From contig NZ_LMHU01000009.1 of the NCBI RefSeq assembly GCF_001428505.1, forward strand, positions 330,298 through 394,297: a stretch of 64,000 nt of DNA, given 5' to 3'. This DNA comes from Terrabacter sp. Root181. Lineage in GTDB: Bacteria; Actinomycetota; Actinomycetes; Actinomycetales; Dermatophilaceae. A program made the position numbers and the translations under genes. Within the stretch, counting starts at the first letter, position 1. Each line of letters opens with the position of its first letter. Below the pieces are notes generated by a model, which made no database searches, was not told where the DNA came from, and saw only the letters and a program-made list of their open reading frames with translations. Of the stretch, positions 25,019 to 34,046 are shown piece by piece.

Positions 25019-25849
25019 ATGACGACTGCCGAGGGCAATGCCCACTTCGCCGTCCTGATCGATGCGGACAACGCCGACGCCTCCATCATCGAGCAGCTGC
25101 TGGCGGAGGTGTCGACGTTCGGCGTGGCCAGTGTGAAGCGGATCTACGGCGACTGGACGACACCGCAACTCGGCAAGTGGAAGGACACGCTGCTGGCGCA
25201 CTCCATCCAGCCGATGCAGCAGTTCGCCTACACGACGGGAAAGAACGCCACAGACAGCGCGATGATCATCGACGCGATGGACCTCCTGCACACCGGGACC
25301 TTCGACGGGTTCTGCCTCGTCTCCAGCGACAGCGACTTCACCCGCCTCGCGTCTCGAATCCGTGAGGCCGGCAAGCGTGTCATCGGCTTCGGCGAGGAGA
25401 AGACCCCTCGGGCGTTCGTGACCGCCTGCGACCAGTTCATCCACGTGAGCGTCTTCCGCACCCCGTCGGATCCGGAGGCCCTTCCGCCCAGCCGCCGGAC
25501 TGGCGCCGAGCTCCGACAGGACACGACGCTCGTGCGCCAGCTCCGGGCAGCGGTGCAGGCTGCGGGGGGTGAGAGCGGTGTGGCCGACCTCGCGCTCGTC
25601 GGTTCCCTCCTGGTCAAGCAGACACCGGACTTCGACTCTCGTCGCTACGGATACGCGAAGCTCAGCGACCTCGCGGAGGCCATCGGACTCTTCGCGGTGA
25701 CGCGGACCGGTGGACGGGTGAGTCTTGCGCCGCTGCCCAAGCGGGAGACTCCTTCCACCGGTGGTGGCGCAGTCACGCAGGCCGCATCGAAGAAGGCGCC
25801 GGCCAAGAAGGCCTCGACGAGGAAGGTCGCGCCGCCGAGTCGTGCCTGA
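25019..25849 (+). CDS. NYN-domain RNase-like protein with C-terminal OST-HTH/LOTUS domain
   Basis: 276 aa. Residues ~8-150 are a NYN/PIN-like nuclease fold with the acidic cluster LIDADNADAS, KNATDSAMIIDAMDLL and LVSSDSDFTRLA. Residues ~165-245 (LVRQLRAAVQAAGGE..LLVKQTPDFDSRRYGYAKLSDLAEAIGLF) form an OST-HTH/LOTUS domain, known to bind RNA, including G-quadruplexes. The C-terminus is Lys/Ala-rich (KKAPAKKAS). The likely role is RNA decay or defence. It follows the conflict locus by 120 bp but has its own start region, so functional linkage is only possible. Confidence 0.87.
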   Translation: MTTAEGNAHFAVLIDADNADASIIEQLLAEVSTFGVASVKRIYGDWTTPQLGKWKDTLLAHSIQPMQQFAYTTGKNATDSAMIIDAMDLLHTGTFDGFCLVSSDSDFTRLASRIREAGKRVIGFGEEKTPRAFVTACDQFIHVSVFRTPSDPEALPPSRRTGAELRQDTTLVRQLRAAVQAAGGESGVADLALVGSLLVKQTPDFDSRRYGYAKLSDLAEAIGLFAVTRTGGRVSLAPLPKRETPSTGGGAVTQAASKKAPAKKASTRKVAPPSRA

Positions 25850-25931
25850 CAGCAGAGCCCGATCACCGCTGGCGGTGCCTGCCCTGCGCGTGCTGGTTTC
25901 CGCGAGCGCTCGGACGCACTACCGTCGAGTG

Positions 25932-27773
25932 GTGAGCGAGCTGAGTGTGGAGTCCCCCGTCAACGAGTCGTCCGAGGACGGGCCGCAGGTCGCGGAGGCC
26001 GCGCCCGAGGTCACCTCGGACGTCCAGCCGGAACCCGACAGGATCTCGTTCGCCGACCTGGGTCTCGACGACAAGGTGCTCAAGGCGCTGCGTGACGTGG
26101 GCTACGAGTTCCCGTCGCCGATCCAGGAGGCGACGATCCCGGCCCTGCTCGACGGACGCCACGTCGTGGGCCTGGCCCAGACGGGCACCGGCAAGACGGC
26201 GGCCTTCGCACTGCCGATCCTCAGCCGGCTCGACCTCAGGCAGAAGAAGCCGCAGGCGCTGGTCCTCGCGCCGACGCGTGAGCTCGCGCTCCAGGTCTGC
26301 GAGGCGTTCGAGCGGTATGCCGCCCACCTCAAGGGCGTTCACGTGCTGCCCGTCTACGGCGGGCAGGCCTACGGCGTGCAGCTGAGCGCGCTGCGCCGTG
26401 GCGTGCACATCGTCGTCGGCACACCGGGCCGCATCATGGACCACCTCGAGAAGGGCACGCTGGACCTGAGCGAGTTGCGCTTCCTCGTCCTCGACGAGGC
26501 CGACGAGATGCTCAAGATGGGCTTCGCCGAGGACGTCGAGACGATCCTTGCCGACACCCCCGACGACAAGCACGTGGCGCTCTTCTCGGCGACGATGCCC
26601 GCGCAGATCCGTCGCATCTCAAAGAAGTACCTCCACGACCCCGTCGAGATCACGGTGAAGTCGACGACGTCGACGGCACCGAACATCACGCAGCGCTACC
26701 TGACCGTGAGCTATCCGCAGAAGGTCGACGCCCTGACCCGCATCCTCGAGGTGGAGAACTTCGAGGGGATGATCGTCTTCGTCCGCACCAAGAACGAGAC
26801 CGAGACGCTCGCGGAGAAGCTTCGGGCGCGCGGCTTCTCGGCGATGGCCATCAACGGCGACATCGCGCAGAACCAGCGCGAGCGCACCGTCGACCAGCTG
26901 AAGTCGGGCAAGCTCGACATCCTCGTCGCGACCGACGTCGCGGCCCGTGGCCTCGACGTCGACCGCATCAGCCACGTCGTCAACTACGACATCCCCACCG
27001 ACACGGAGTCCTACGTCCACCGCATCGGCCGCACCGGGCGCGCGGGCCGCAGCGGAGACGCGATCTCGTTCGTCACGCCCCGCGAGCGCCACCTGCTCAA
27101 GGCCATCGAGAAGGCGACGCGCCAGTCGCTCGTCCCGATGAACCTGCCGACGGTCGACGACATCAACGCGACGCGCCTGACCCGTTTCGACGATGCCATC
27201 ACCGAGGCGCTCTCGACCGACAAGGTCGACTTCTTCCGCGACGTCATCGCCCACTACGTCAACGAGCACAACGTGCCAGAGGCCGACGTGGCGGCGGCCC
27301 TGGCCGTCGTGCTCCAGGGCGACGAGCCGATGCTCCTCGACCCGGAGCCGGTCCGCCCCGCCCGGACGTTCGACGACCGCGGCCCGCGTGACCGGCGTGA
27401 CGACCGCGGTGACCGCGGCGGCCGGCCGGTTCGCAACGACCGCAACGACCGGGCCGACCGTGGACCGCGGCGTGGCGCGTCGGGCCCGATGGCGACGTAC
27501 CGGATCGCCGTGGGACGCCGCCACAAGGTCGAGCCGCGACAGATCGTCGGCGCCCTCGCCAACGAGGGCGGCCTCGGGCGGCAGGACTTCGGGCACATCG
27601 ACATCCGCGCCGACCACTCCCTCGTCGAGCTGCCGGCGACCCTGCCGCCGGGCACGTGGGACAAGCTGCGCTCCACCCGCATCTCGGGCCAGCTCATCGA
27701 GCTGAGCGAGTCGCAGGAGCGGGGCAGCCGCTCGGCGCCGTCCAAGCCATATGGGAAGAGCCCGCGCGACTGA
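25932..27773 (+). CDS. deaD: DEAD-box ATP-dependent RNA helicase (DeaD/CsdA type)
   Basis: 613 aa from GTG 25932; GTG 25929 immediately before is equally possible. Motifs in order: Q motif (FPSPIQEATIP), Walker A AQTGTGKT (82-89), PTRELA, TPGR, DEAD (188-191), SAT, and HRIGRTGRAGR. After the two RecA domains there is an Arg/Asp/Gly-rich linker (DRGPRDRRDDRGDRGG) and a C-terminal DbpA/CsdA RNA-binding domain (ATYRIAVGRRHKVEPRQIVGAL). It remodels rRNA/mRNA structure in ribosome assembly or cold adaptation. The terminator overlaps its stop codon. Confidence 0.95.
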   Translation: MSELSVESPVNESSEDGPQVAEAAPEVTSDVQPEPDRISFADLGLDDKVLKALRDVGYEFPSPIQEATIPALLDGRHVVGLAQTGTGKTAAFALPILSRLDLRQKKPQALVLAPTRELALQVCEAFERYAAHLKGVHVLPVYGGQAYGVQLSALRRGVHIVVGTPGRIMDHLEKGTLDLSELRFLVLDEADEMLKMGFAEDVETILADTPDDKHVALFSATMPAQIRRISKKYLHDPVEITVKSTTSTAPNITQRYLTVSYPQKVDALTRILEVENFEGMIVFVRTKNETETLAEKLRARGFSAMAINGDIAQNQRERTVDQLKSGKLDILVATDVAARGLDVDRISHVVNYDIPTDTESYVHRIGRTGRAGRSGDAISFVTPRERHLLKAIEKATRQSLVPMNLPTVDDINATRLTRFDDAITEALSTDKVDFFRDVIAHYVNEHNVPEADVAAALAVVLQGDEPMLLDPEPVRPARTFDDRGPRDRRDDRGDRGGRPVRNDRNDRADRGPRRGASGPMATYRIAVGRRHKVEPRQIVGALANEGGLGRQDFGHIDIRADHSLVELPATLPPGTWDKLRSTRISGQLIELSESQERGSRSAPSKPYGKSPRD

Positions 27774-27783
27774 CGTCGCGGGC
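27760..27783 (+). terminator. Terminator overlapping the deaD stop codon
   Basis: GCCCGCGCGAC (27760-27770) pairs with GTCGCGGGC (27775-27783), with one bulged C; the TGA stop (27771-27773) sits in the loop. The remaining ~295 bp up to 28078 shows no supported gene or clear promoter. Confidence 0.7.
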
Positions 27784-28078
27784 CCGCCTCCCCCGCCGAA
27801 GCCGCAGACCGACGGCGCACGGTGCGCCATCCCCCTGCCCCACAGCGCACCCTGCCGTTCCGTCGGCCGCAGCGACCCAGGGCGACACCCCCACGGAGTC
27901 GTACCGACCGAGATCGCCACGAACTCGTCCCCAGTCATCCCTGTTCGTGCCATTCTGAGGGCCGACGCGATCATGGGTCGAGGTGTCTCTTCGGACACCT
28001 TGACGGTCACAGCGGTCGACTCTTCGCAAGGCTTCGGACGGAGGCGGCCAGGGGACCCGGCTCCTTGGAGGAGGGACC

Positions 28079-28882
28079 GTGCCGGAAACAAGACAGCTCG
28101 CGGCGGCCCGTACGGCGCGCGACGTTGCCGTCGCCGCAGCGCGCGGAGAGCCTTTGGCACCATGGCTGCCCGAGGTCGTCGACGTGCTCAGGGCCGACGC
28201 TGGTGTGGGAGTCACGCGCCTGCGCCGGACCGGACAGGGCGTCGAGGTGTCGGTCGCGGTGGCTGGTTCAGCCCCGATCACGGCCGAGATGGGCCGCCTC
28301 GCGGCCGAGGTGGCCGACCAGCACCCGGCGATCCCCGTGCTGTCGACCTCCGGGGCGGTTCGGGTGAGCGATCTCGTCCCCATCCGGGACTTCTGGCACA
28401 CGGAGGTCTACGAGCGGATGCACGGCCACGTCGGCGGGCGGTATCCGGTGGCGGTCATGCTGCACAGCTCGGCGACGGACGTCGTGTTCCTGGGCGCGCA
28501 TCGCGGCCACGACGACTTCGGCACGGAGGACCTGCACCTGCTGGAGATGATCCAGCGCCCTCTCGTGGCAGCGTTGACCTTCAGGGCCACCCTCGATGAC
28601 ACCGTGGCAGTGCTCCGGGGCGAGGAGCCACCGGCGCTCCCGTCCGCGGCACCGAGGCTCGCCACCGCTGCCGCACTGTGCGCCGACTACCGGCCCACCT
28701 GCCGCGAGGCCGAGGTGCTGACCCTTGCCGCCGCGGGCTGGACCAACCAGCGCATCGCCCGTCGCCTCGGGATCACCGAGCGCACGGTGCGCAAGCACCT
28801 CAGCTCCGTCTACGAGCAGTCAGGCCGTCGCGGCCGGGCCGCGGCGGCGGCGTGGTGGGCGGCGCAACAGGACGACAGCTGA
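28079..28882 (+). CDS. LuxR-type helix-turn-helix transcriptional regulator
   Basis: 267 aa from GTG 28079 with GGAGGGACC upstream. The C-terminal ~60 residues are a LuxR/FixJ HTH: CREAEVLTLAAAGWTNQRIARRLGITERTVRKHLSSVYEQSG. The N-terminal ~190 residues have a GAF-like pattern (a sensor half with DFGTEDLHLLEMIQRPLVAALTFR) but no phospho-receiver Asp, so it is not a typical response regulator. Orphan LuxR proteins of this type occur widely in actinobacteria. The target is unknown; the membrane protein downstream is in the same direction, 170 bp away. Confidence 0.85.
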   Translation: MPETRQLAAARTARDVAVAAARGEPLAPWLPEVVDVLRADAGVGVTRLRRTGQGVEVSVAVAGSAPITAEMGRLAAEVADQHPAIPVLSTSGAVRVSDLVPIRDFWHTEVYERMHGHVGGRYPVAVMLHSSATDVVFLGAHRGHDDFGTEDLHLLEMIQRPLVAALTFRATLDDTVAVLRGEEPPALPSAAPRLATAAALCADYRPTCREAEVLTLAAAGWTNQRIARRLGITERTVRKHLSSVYEQSGRRGRAAAAAWWAAQQDDS

Positions 28883-29052
28883 GCTGACCGAGAGCGTGGC
28901 GACGTGCATGGCCACAGAACGCGGCTTGGAGAGACCGTCCGCGACACGAGGAACCTCTGGTCAGCCCTCCCTACGTGTGCGCAAGTGCGGTGTACCTTCG
29001 GGAGCGTGAAGTCGGGAATCTCGTCGCAGCCCAGGCGAGTGGCTTCCACGTC

Positions 29053-30495
29053 GTGACGAAACGTACGGCCCTTGCCGCATCCGCGGTCGCCGCATTCGTC
29101 ATCCTTCCTGCACTCGCCACGCTCCGACTCCCGTTGGGGCCTGACGAGGTGGGTCTCGTCCTGTATCCGCTGAAGTTGTCCGAGGGACTGGTGATCCATC
29201 GGGACTTCTTCAGCCCCTACGGGCCGGGCGGCAACCGCGTCGTTCAGGGCGTCTTCGCCGTCTTCGGACCCTCGATCACGGTCGAGCGATGTGTCGGCAT
29301 TGCCTACCACCTGCTCATCGCCCTGGGCCTCTTCGTGCTGGCTCGGCCCTTGGGTCGAGTACCCGCTACAGCGGCTGGTCTGACGTGTGCCGTCTGCTTC
29401 TTGTGGTTCGCTCCGGCCGCGTATGCGTGGTTCGGAGGCTTGGCTCTCGCCGTTGGTTCACTGGCCCTGCTTGCGAACTCCAGACGTCCCGCAGTCGCTG
29501 TCATCGCGGGAGCGCTTGCCGGACTGATCCCGTTCTGGCGTCCCGAGATGGCCATCCTCTGGCTTGCCGCTGTTCCTTTGTGCGTTGCCACTCATCGCAA
29601 GCTGGCCTACGTCGTCGGCCTCGCCGTCGGGGCGATCCCGGTGGCTGCACACCTTGCCACGGCCGGTATCAGCGTCTTCGCCAACGCCATCGCCAGTCGC
29701 CTCTCGGTCAACGGACAGACGTCACTGACCAACGTCGACGCGAAGGTCTGGATCCTGCTCGGCTTGAGCGTCTTGGGGATCGGCGTGCAGTTCTGGTGCT
29801 CCCATTCGTCAGCGACGCAGCGACCGCTGTTCCTCTCGACTGCGATCCTCGGAACCCTCTTGATGCCTCAGGCTCTCCAGCGGACGGATGTCTACCACAC
29901 CATCTATGCGGCCTGCGTGATCCTGCCCATGACGGCGGCGACCCTGATCAGCAGGCTTGACGCCGGCCTCGTCGCCAGGACCCTCACGCCCCTGAGACTC
30001 GTAGCCGCGGCCACCGCCGTGGGCGTCTCAGTAGCTGTCGGCTCACTCTTGATCTACCAGCTGCCGTGGAGCACACTGGAGTCGGCCGGCCGAGCCCTTC
30101 CCGTCACGCCTGACAGCCGGCAACGCCTGAGCCAGGTCATGGCCACCCTTCGCAGCCACGTGAAACCGGGCAGCAAGGTGTTCATGGGATCGCAGGACAT
30201 GAGCCGCCCGGGCGTGAACGACAACGAGCTCTACTACCTCTTGCCCGAGTACCGGTCACCGTTCTTCTATCTCGAGCTGGCGCCCGGCGCCTCGGAGCGT
30301 GCGGGCTCGCCGCTGGTTCAGGACATCCTGTCGGCCGACGCACTCGTGCTTCGTGACACGCCCCGCGAGGCCACCGACTCGGAGTATCCCAACGTCACGC
30401 CGGGCGTGCAGGACGCCAACGAGATCGTGAAGGCGAACTTCTGCCTCGTCGACACCGTTGGGGTCAGTCAGATCTACGTTCGGGGCACGTGCTGA
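29053..30495 (+). CDS. Polytopic membrane protein, GT-C glycosyltransferase-like
   Basis: 480 aa from GTG 29053 (VTKRTALAAS), just before the first TM helix; GTG 28975 is an alternative upstream start. About ten TM helices are visible, with FFSPYGPGGNRVVQGVFAVFG in the first loop after an acidic patch (LGPDEVGLVLYPL), which resembles the DE/DD-containing first loop of GT-C enzymes. A ~130-residue soluble C-terminal domain follows. It probably takes part in lipid-linked glycan assembly; the substrate is unknown. It is convergent with the acyltransferase at 30522. Confidence 0.65.
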   Translation: MTKRTALAASAVAAFVILPALATLRLPLGPDEVGLVLYPLKLSEGLVIHRDFFSPYGPGGNRVVQGVFAVFGPSITVERCVGIAYHLLIALGLFVLARPLGRVPATAAGLTCAVCFLWFAPAAYAWFGGLALAVGSLALLANSRRPAVAVIAGALAGLIPFWRPEMAILWLAAVPLCVATHRKLAYVVGLAVGAIPVAAHLATAGISVFANAIASRLSVNGQTSLTNVDAKVWILLGLSVLGIGVQFWCSHSSATQRPLFLSTAILGTLLMPQALQRTDVYHTIYAACVILPMTAATLISRLDAGLVARTLTPLRLVAAATAVGVSVAVGSLLIYQLPWSTLESAGRALPVTPDSRQRLSQVMATLRSHVKPGSKVFMGSQDMSRPGVNDNELYYLLPEYRSPFFYLELAPGASERAGSPLVQDILSADALVLRDTPREATDSEYPNVTPGVQDANEIVKANFCLVDTVGVSQIYVRGTC

Positions 30496-30521
30496 CGCGA
30501 CACGATCGCGCCCGGCGACAG

Positions 30522-31634
30522 CTAGAGGGCCGCGGCTCGAGGCGCCCGACCGACGGGAGGCTGCACGATGGTCGGGGTGACGGGCACCAGTCGTCGAAGG
30601 CCCATCGACGGCCGTTCGACGATCAGCCAGGACGCCCAGGCGACGGGTACCGTCACGGCGACCGAGATCACGGCGAACCATTCAAGTCCGACGGCCTCCG
30701 GCACCCTGCCGACGGCCATCAGCTGCTGGAGCGGGAACGCGAAGAGGTAGACGCCGTACGAGATGTCGTTCCGTGCGCCGATCCTGACGGGCAGTCGGGC
30801 GCCGAGCCACAGTAGGAGGAACGTCACCGGCACCGGGGCGATCGCGAGGTAGAGGGATCGGTCGAGGAGGAGTGTCGCTACCACGACGCCCCCGGCTGCT
30901 GCACCGGCCACCTTGGACATTGGTAGCCGCTCACGGAGGAACCAGAGCAACACCCCCGCCGCGAAGAACGTCCAGAGGCGGGTCAGATCGAGGGAGACAC
31001 CAGGTCCACCACCGGCCGCGCTCACAACGACGGAGGCGACCGTCAGCGCTGCGCACACGGCTGCTGCCGCGCGCCGGCCGAAGCCCGGCATGGCGAGAAG
31101 CAGCCCGAACATGACGTAGGCGGCCGCCTCGAAGGGGAGGCTCCACGTCGAAGCGTTCCAGAGGCCGGAGTAGGGGACTCCACTGGGCGTGCCGCCGATG
31201 CCCATCTGCGTCGTGAAGAGCAACGAGTTGTGCACCACGTAGCCGGCGCCACTCGCCCAGTCATAGGTGCTGCGCGTCAGCAAGGTCGACAGCGGCGCGA
31301 CGACGAACGCGGTGAAGAGCAGGAGGGCCCAGTAGGCGGGCATGAGCCTCAGGCCCCTGCGCCAGAGGAAGGGCCGCATCGCCATCCGACCCCGGCTGCC
31401 GGCGATGAGGTAGCCGGAGATCGCAAAGAAGCCCTCGACCGCGAAGTCGCCCATGTGGGCCCAGGGACCGGGCACACCGGTGGCGGCCTTGTAGGAGTGG
31501 TCGACGACGACGAAGACCGCGAGCAGCAGGCGGATGGCGTTGAGCGCGTTGTCGCGGTCGTCCAGACGCAAGCCGACGGGAGCCGTCTCGACGCTCCCCC
31601 TCGGTGCCATGGGGCAAGAGTGCCCGACCGCCAC
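30522..31634 (-). CDS. Acyltransferase 3 family membrane protein (OafA/YrhL-like)
   Basis: 370 aa from GTG 31634 with GAGGG just upstream; ATG 31610 is an internal alternative lacking an RBS. Around ten TM helices carry family motifs: NAIRLLLAVFVVVDHSYK (the catalytic His region), VEGFFAISGYLIAGS and WSLPFEAAAYVMFG. Such proteins O-acetylate surface polysaccharides or lipids from acetyl-CoA. It lies beside GT87 and GT-C-like genes, so a glycan-modifying role fits. A second family member is at 45296. Confidence 0.88.
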   Translation of the reverse strand: MAVGHSCPMAPRGSVETAPVGLRLDDRDNALNAIRLLLAVFVVVDHSYKAATGVPGPWAHMGDFAVEGFFAISGYLIAGSRGRMAMRPFLWRRGLRLMPAYWALLLFTAFVVAPLSTLLTRSTYDWASGAGYVVHNSLLFTTQMGIGGTPSGVPYSGLWNASTWSLPFEAAAYVMFGLLLAMPGFGRRAAAAVCAALTVASVVVSAAGGGPGVSLDLTRLWTFFAAGVLLWFLRERLPMSKVAGAAAGGVVVATLLLDRSLYLAIAPVPVTFLLLWLGARLPVRIGARNDISYGVYLFAFPLQQLMAVGRVPEAVGLEWFAVISVAVTVPVAWASWLIVERPSMGLRRLVPVTPTIVQPPVGRAPRAAAL

Positions 31635-31711
31635 CGAGCCCTCACGGAAACGCGAAAACGACTGGGGTCAAAGCCAATTCAAATGCAGACAAGCCATGTC
31701 AAAACGGACTG

Positions 31712-32611
31712 TCAGTCCTTCCGACGGCCGGCCGTCGAATCGCCGGATCGCAGTCTCGGGAGAGCCGTCAGCAGGACCAGGATGCCGCTCGACCACAGCG
31801 GCATGGCGAGCACCATCGCCACCGCGATGGCCCCTCGCCGACCTCTCAGGGCTGCCCACACGACCACGACGACCGCGACACCCAGCCGCAGGGCGAGTGG
31901 CGGGTAGCCCGCCTGCGTGGGGGGCGTCGGCGCGTCGACGATGAAGTCCCACCACTGCCGCCAGAGCTCGGGCGAGATGGCGAAGGACACCGCGACCACG
32001 GCAGCGGTACCGAGCACGGCAGCTGCTGCCTGGCGCCACTCGCGCCGGGCGGCGAACCACACCGGCCCCAGCCCCGGGGTCACCTTCGTCAGCAAAGGGA
32101 ACGCCCAGGCAGCCGGATGCCGCATGCCGATCACAGCGGCTAGGGCGAGGAACGCCTCGATGTTGCCGATGAGCAGGGCAGGCGGCGCGACGTAGGCCAG
32201 CACGAGCCAGCGCCACCGTGGCGACAGCGGCCACAGGAGCCAGACCAGGGCCGATCCGAGCAGCACCGACCACACCGTGAGGAATACGGGCCACGGCACG
32301 AGCGTCAACGGGTAGATGACCTGTGCGAAGGCCGGGGTGTAGTTGAAGGCGTCCGGAGACCCTGGAGGCAGCGTGTAGGGGCCGACCCTCCAGACGTTCC
32401 AGTACGCGTGGGCCGAGTCCGTGCCGAACGACGCCAGACGACTGCCGAAGAGGATCCACAAGGTCGGCAGGAGGGCGATCCACAGGGCCGTCCGGCCCAC
32501 GTCCGCGAGCGGTCGCTCCCCGGCACCGGCACCGCGGCTCGGATCCGCCTCCTCCGCCGCAGGGACGACGTCCTCGTCTCCGTGGAGGTCAGCCCGACCG
32601 TCGCCCATCAT
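31712..32611 (-). CDS. GT87 (DUF2029) polyprenyl-phosphate-mannose-type glycosyltransferase
   Basis: 299 aa from ATG 32611, which overlaps the upstream stop as ATGA; longer upstream starts would run into another gene. YWNVWRVGPYTLPPGSPDAFNYTPAFAQVIYPL matches the first-loop signature of the family (FxYPP/FNYTP), and LLTKVTPGLGPVWFAARREWR and WSSGILVLLTAL match the later conserved loop. About eight TM helices, shorter than usual (~400 aa). Members transfer mannose or arabinose from polyprenyl-phosphate donors on the outer membrane face. It forms an operon with the gene at 32608. Confidence 0.78.
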   Translation of the reverse strand: MMGDGRADLHGDEDVVPAAEEADPSRGAGAGERPLADVGRTALWIALLPTLWILFGSRLASFGTDSAHAYWNVWRVGPYTLPPGSPDAFNYTPAFAQVIYPLTLVPWPVFLTVWSVLLGSALVWLLWPLSPRWRWLVLAYVAPPALLIGNIEAFLALAAVIGMRHPAAWAFPLLTKVTPGLGPVWFAARREWRQAAAAVLGTAAVVAVSFAISPELWRQWWDFIVDAPTPPTQAGYPPLALRLGVAVVVVVWAALRGRRGAIAVAMVLAMPLWSSGILVLLTALPRLRSGDSTAGRRKD

Positions 32612-34038
32612 CCCCGAGACCTCAGCAACGCGTAGCCGCCGGCCTGCTCGACCAGCTGCCAGACACCGGTGGCGCGCATCGCGGAGACGACCGCGGCGTC
32701 GGCCGGGAGGGCGGCATACGTGCATCCAACCTGCTCGGGATAGGACTGCCACCCGGGCTCGGCTGCGATGAATCCGAGGTAGGCCCTGATGCGCTCCACG
32801 CTGTAGAGCTCGACGCGCGTGTCCATCGTCGCGCGCAAGCCGGGGTGCTGGAGCATGAGCCATCCACCGTCCGCCTGGTCGTTGCACACGACGGTGCCGG
32901 CCGGCAGTCGGGCGAGCGCGGCGTCGAGCCCGTTCGGCCCGATCCCGGGAGATGCCGCGGCCGCGGGGGCGAGCGCACCGGCCAGCACGAGGCTGACGGC
33001 CCCCGACACCAGGACCGCCACCCGCTCGCGCCGTGGCACGCCTGAGACCTGCTGCCGGGTCAGTCGCTGAATCGCCAGGGCCGCCAGCGGCGCCAGCACG
33101 ACCGCGGCGAGCCCCGTCGTCCGCGACCACGTGACGGCGAGCGCGAGGGCTAGGACCGTGAGGAGCGCGACGGTCCACTCACCACGGCCACGCACCACCT
33201 GGTCGACGACCACCACAGCGACGAGCAGGAGCGCCGCGACCAGGCCCGGATCCGTCAGGCCCGGCGGCTGCCACTCGCTGATCATCGCGGTCACGCCGCT
33301 CACCTGGAAGGGCGAGCTGAACAGTCGCGGCCCCACGGGTGTCAGAGCCGCGACGGCAACGGAGAGCGCAGGCACCACGGCCAGACGAGCCGCGTGGCGC
33401 AGCGTCACCCGTCGCTCGAGGAGCATGCCGACGACGACGACGCCACCGATGACCGGACCGACGAACCACATTCCGTGGCTGCACGCCCAGAGCCACGTGA
33501 GCGGCACGAGCCACCAGCGGGCGCGCCCGTCCTCGCGCGTCAGCAGCCACGTGCTGGTCGTGATTGCAGCGAGCGCGAACGTCACGAGCTGGGGCCGCGG
33601 CGACAGGCTGCCGCTCAGGGCGACGAAGGCGACCGCGAGCACGAGTGCCGTGACCAACGCCGACGACCGGCGTCGGCAGGCGGCATACACCGAGAGCCCG
33701 ACGAGTAACGACGTCAGGCAGAGCAGCCACGCCACTCCGGGGAGGCCGTATGCCGTGTGCGCCCAGTGCATGAGCACCTCGGGCAGCCACTGGTTAAGGA
33801 TCCAGATCTTCTCCGTCGCTGCACCGAGCGGGTCCTCGAGAACGAACTGCCCTGTCCCCAGCAGGTGTTCACCGGCAACGATGTGCCAGAAGGCGTCGGG
33901 ATCCTTGATCGGACCGAGCGGCTTCAGGGCGTAGAGGGCCAGGACGAGCGGCGGCATGATCCAACCGATTCGCGCAGCCGGGGGGCTGGTGCCCGGGGTC
34001 TGCGCGGCCTTGGCCTCCGCGTCCGCGACGACGGCCAC
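32608..34038 (-). CDS. Large polytopic membrane protein, GT-C-like, with extracytoplasmic C-terminus
   Basis: 476 aa. About eleven TM helices and a C-terminal soluble region of ~120 residues (AALARLPAGTVVCNDQADGGWLMLQHPG..). The first loop KDPDAFWHIVAGEHLLGTGQFVLEDPL contains the acidic DPDAFWH typical of the GT-C fold. The organisation resembles 43910-45304 (loop SDSLWLSALGDTIRADRQIP). The stop overlaps the GT87 start by 4 bp. The function is inferred as membrane glycosyl transfer; no exact family was recognised. Confidence 0.7.
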   Translation of the reverse strand: MAVVADAEAKAAQTPGTSPPAARIGWIMPPLVLALYALKPLGPIKDPDAFWHIVAGEHLLGTGQFVLEDPLGAATEKIWILNQWLPEVLMHWAHTAYGLPGVAWLLCLTSLLVGLSVYAACRRRSSALVTALVLAVAFVALSGSLSPRPQLVTFALAAITTSTWLLTREDGRARWWLVPLTWLWACSHGMWFVGPVIGGVVVVGMLLERRVTLRHAARLAVVPALSVAVAALTPVGPRLFSSPFQVSGVTAMISEWQPPGLTDPGLVAALLLVAVVVVDQVVRGRGEWTVALLTVLALALAVTWSRTTGLAAVVLAPLAALAIQRLTRQQVSGVPRRERVAVLVSGAVSLVLAGALAPAAAASPGIGPNGLDAALARLPAGTVVCNDQADGGWLMLQHPGLRATMDTRVELYSVERIRAYLGFIAAEPGWQSYPEQVGCTYAALPADAAVVSAMRATGVWQLVEQAGGYALLRSRG

Positions 34039-34046
34039 GGAAGGAG

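Noticed and set aside
32612-33178. Longer upstream start for the GT87 gene (488 aa)
   Set aside because: The extra N-terminus is Arg/Gly-rich noise overlapping the neighbouring gene; the ATGA overlap at 32608-32611 is the natural start.
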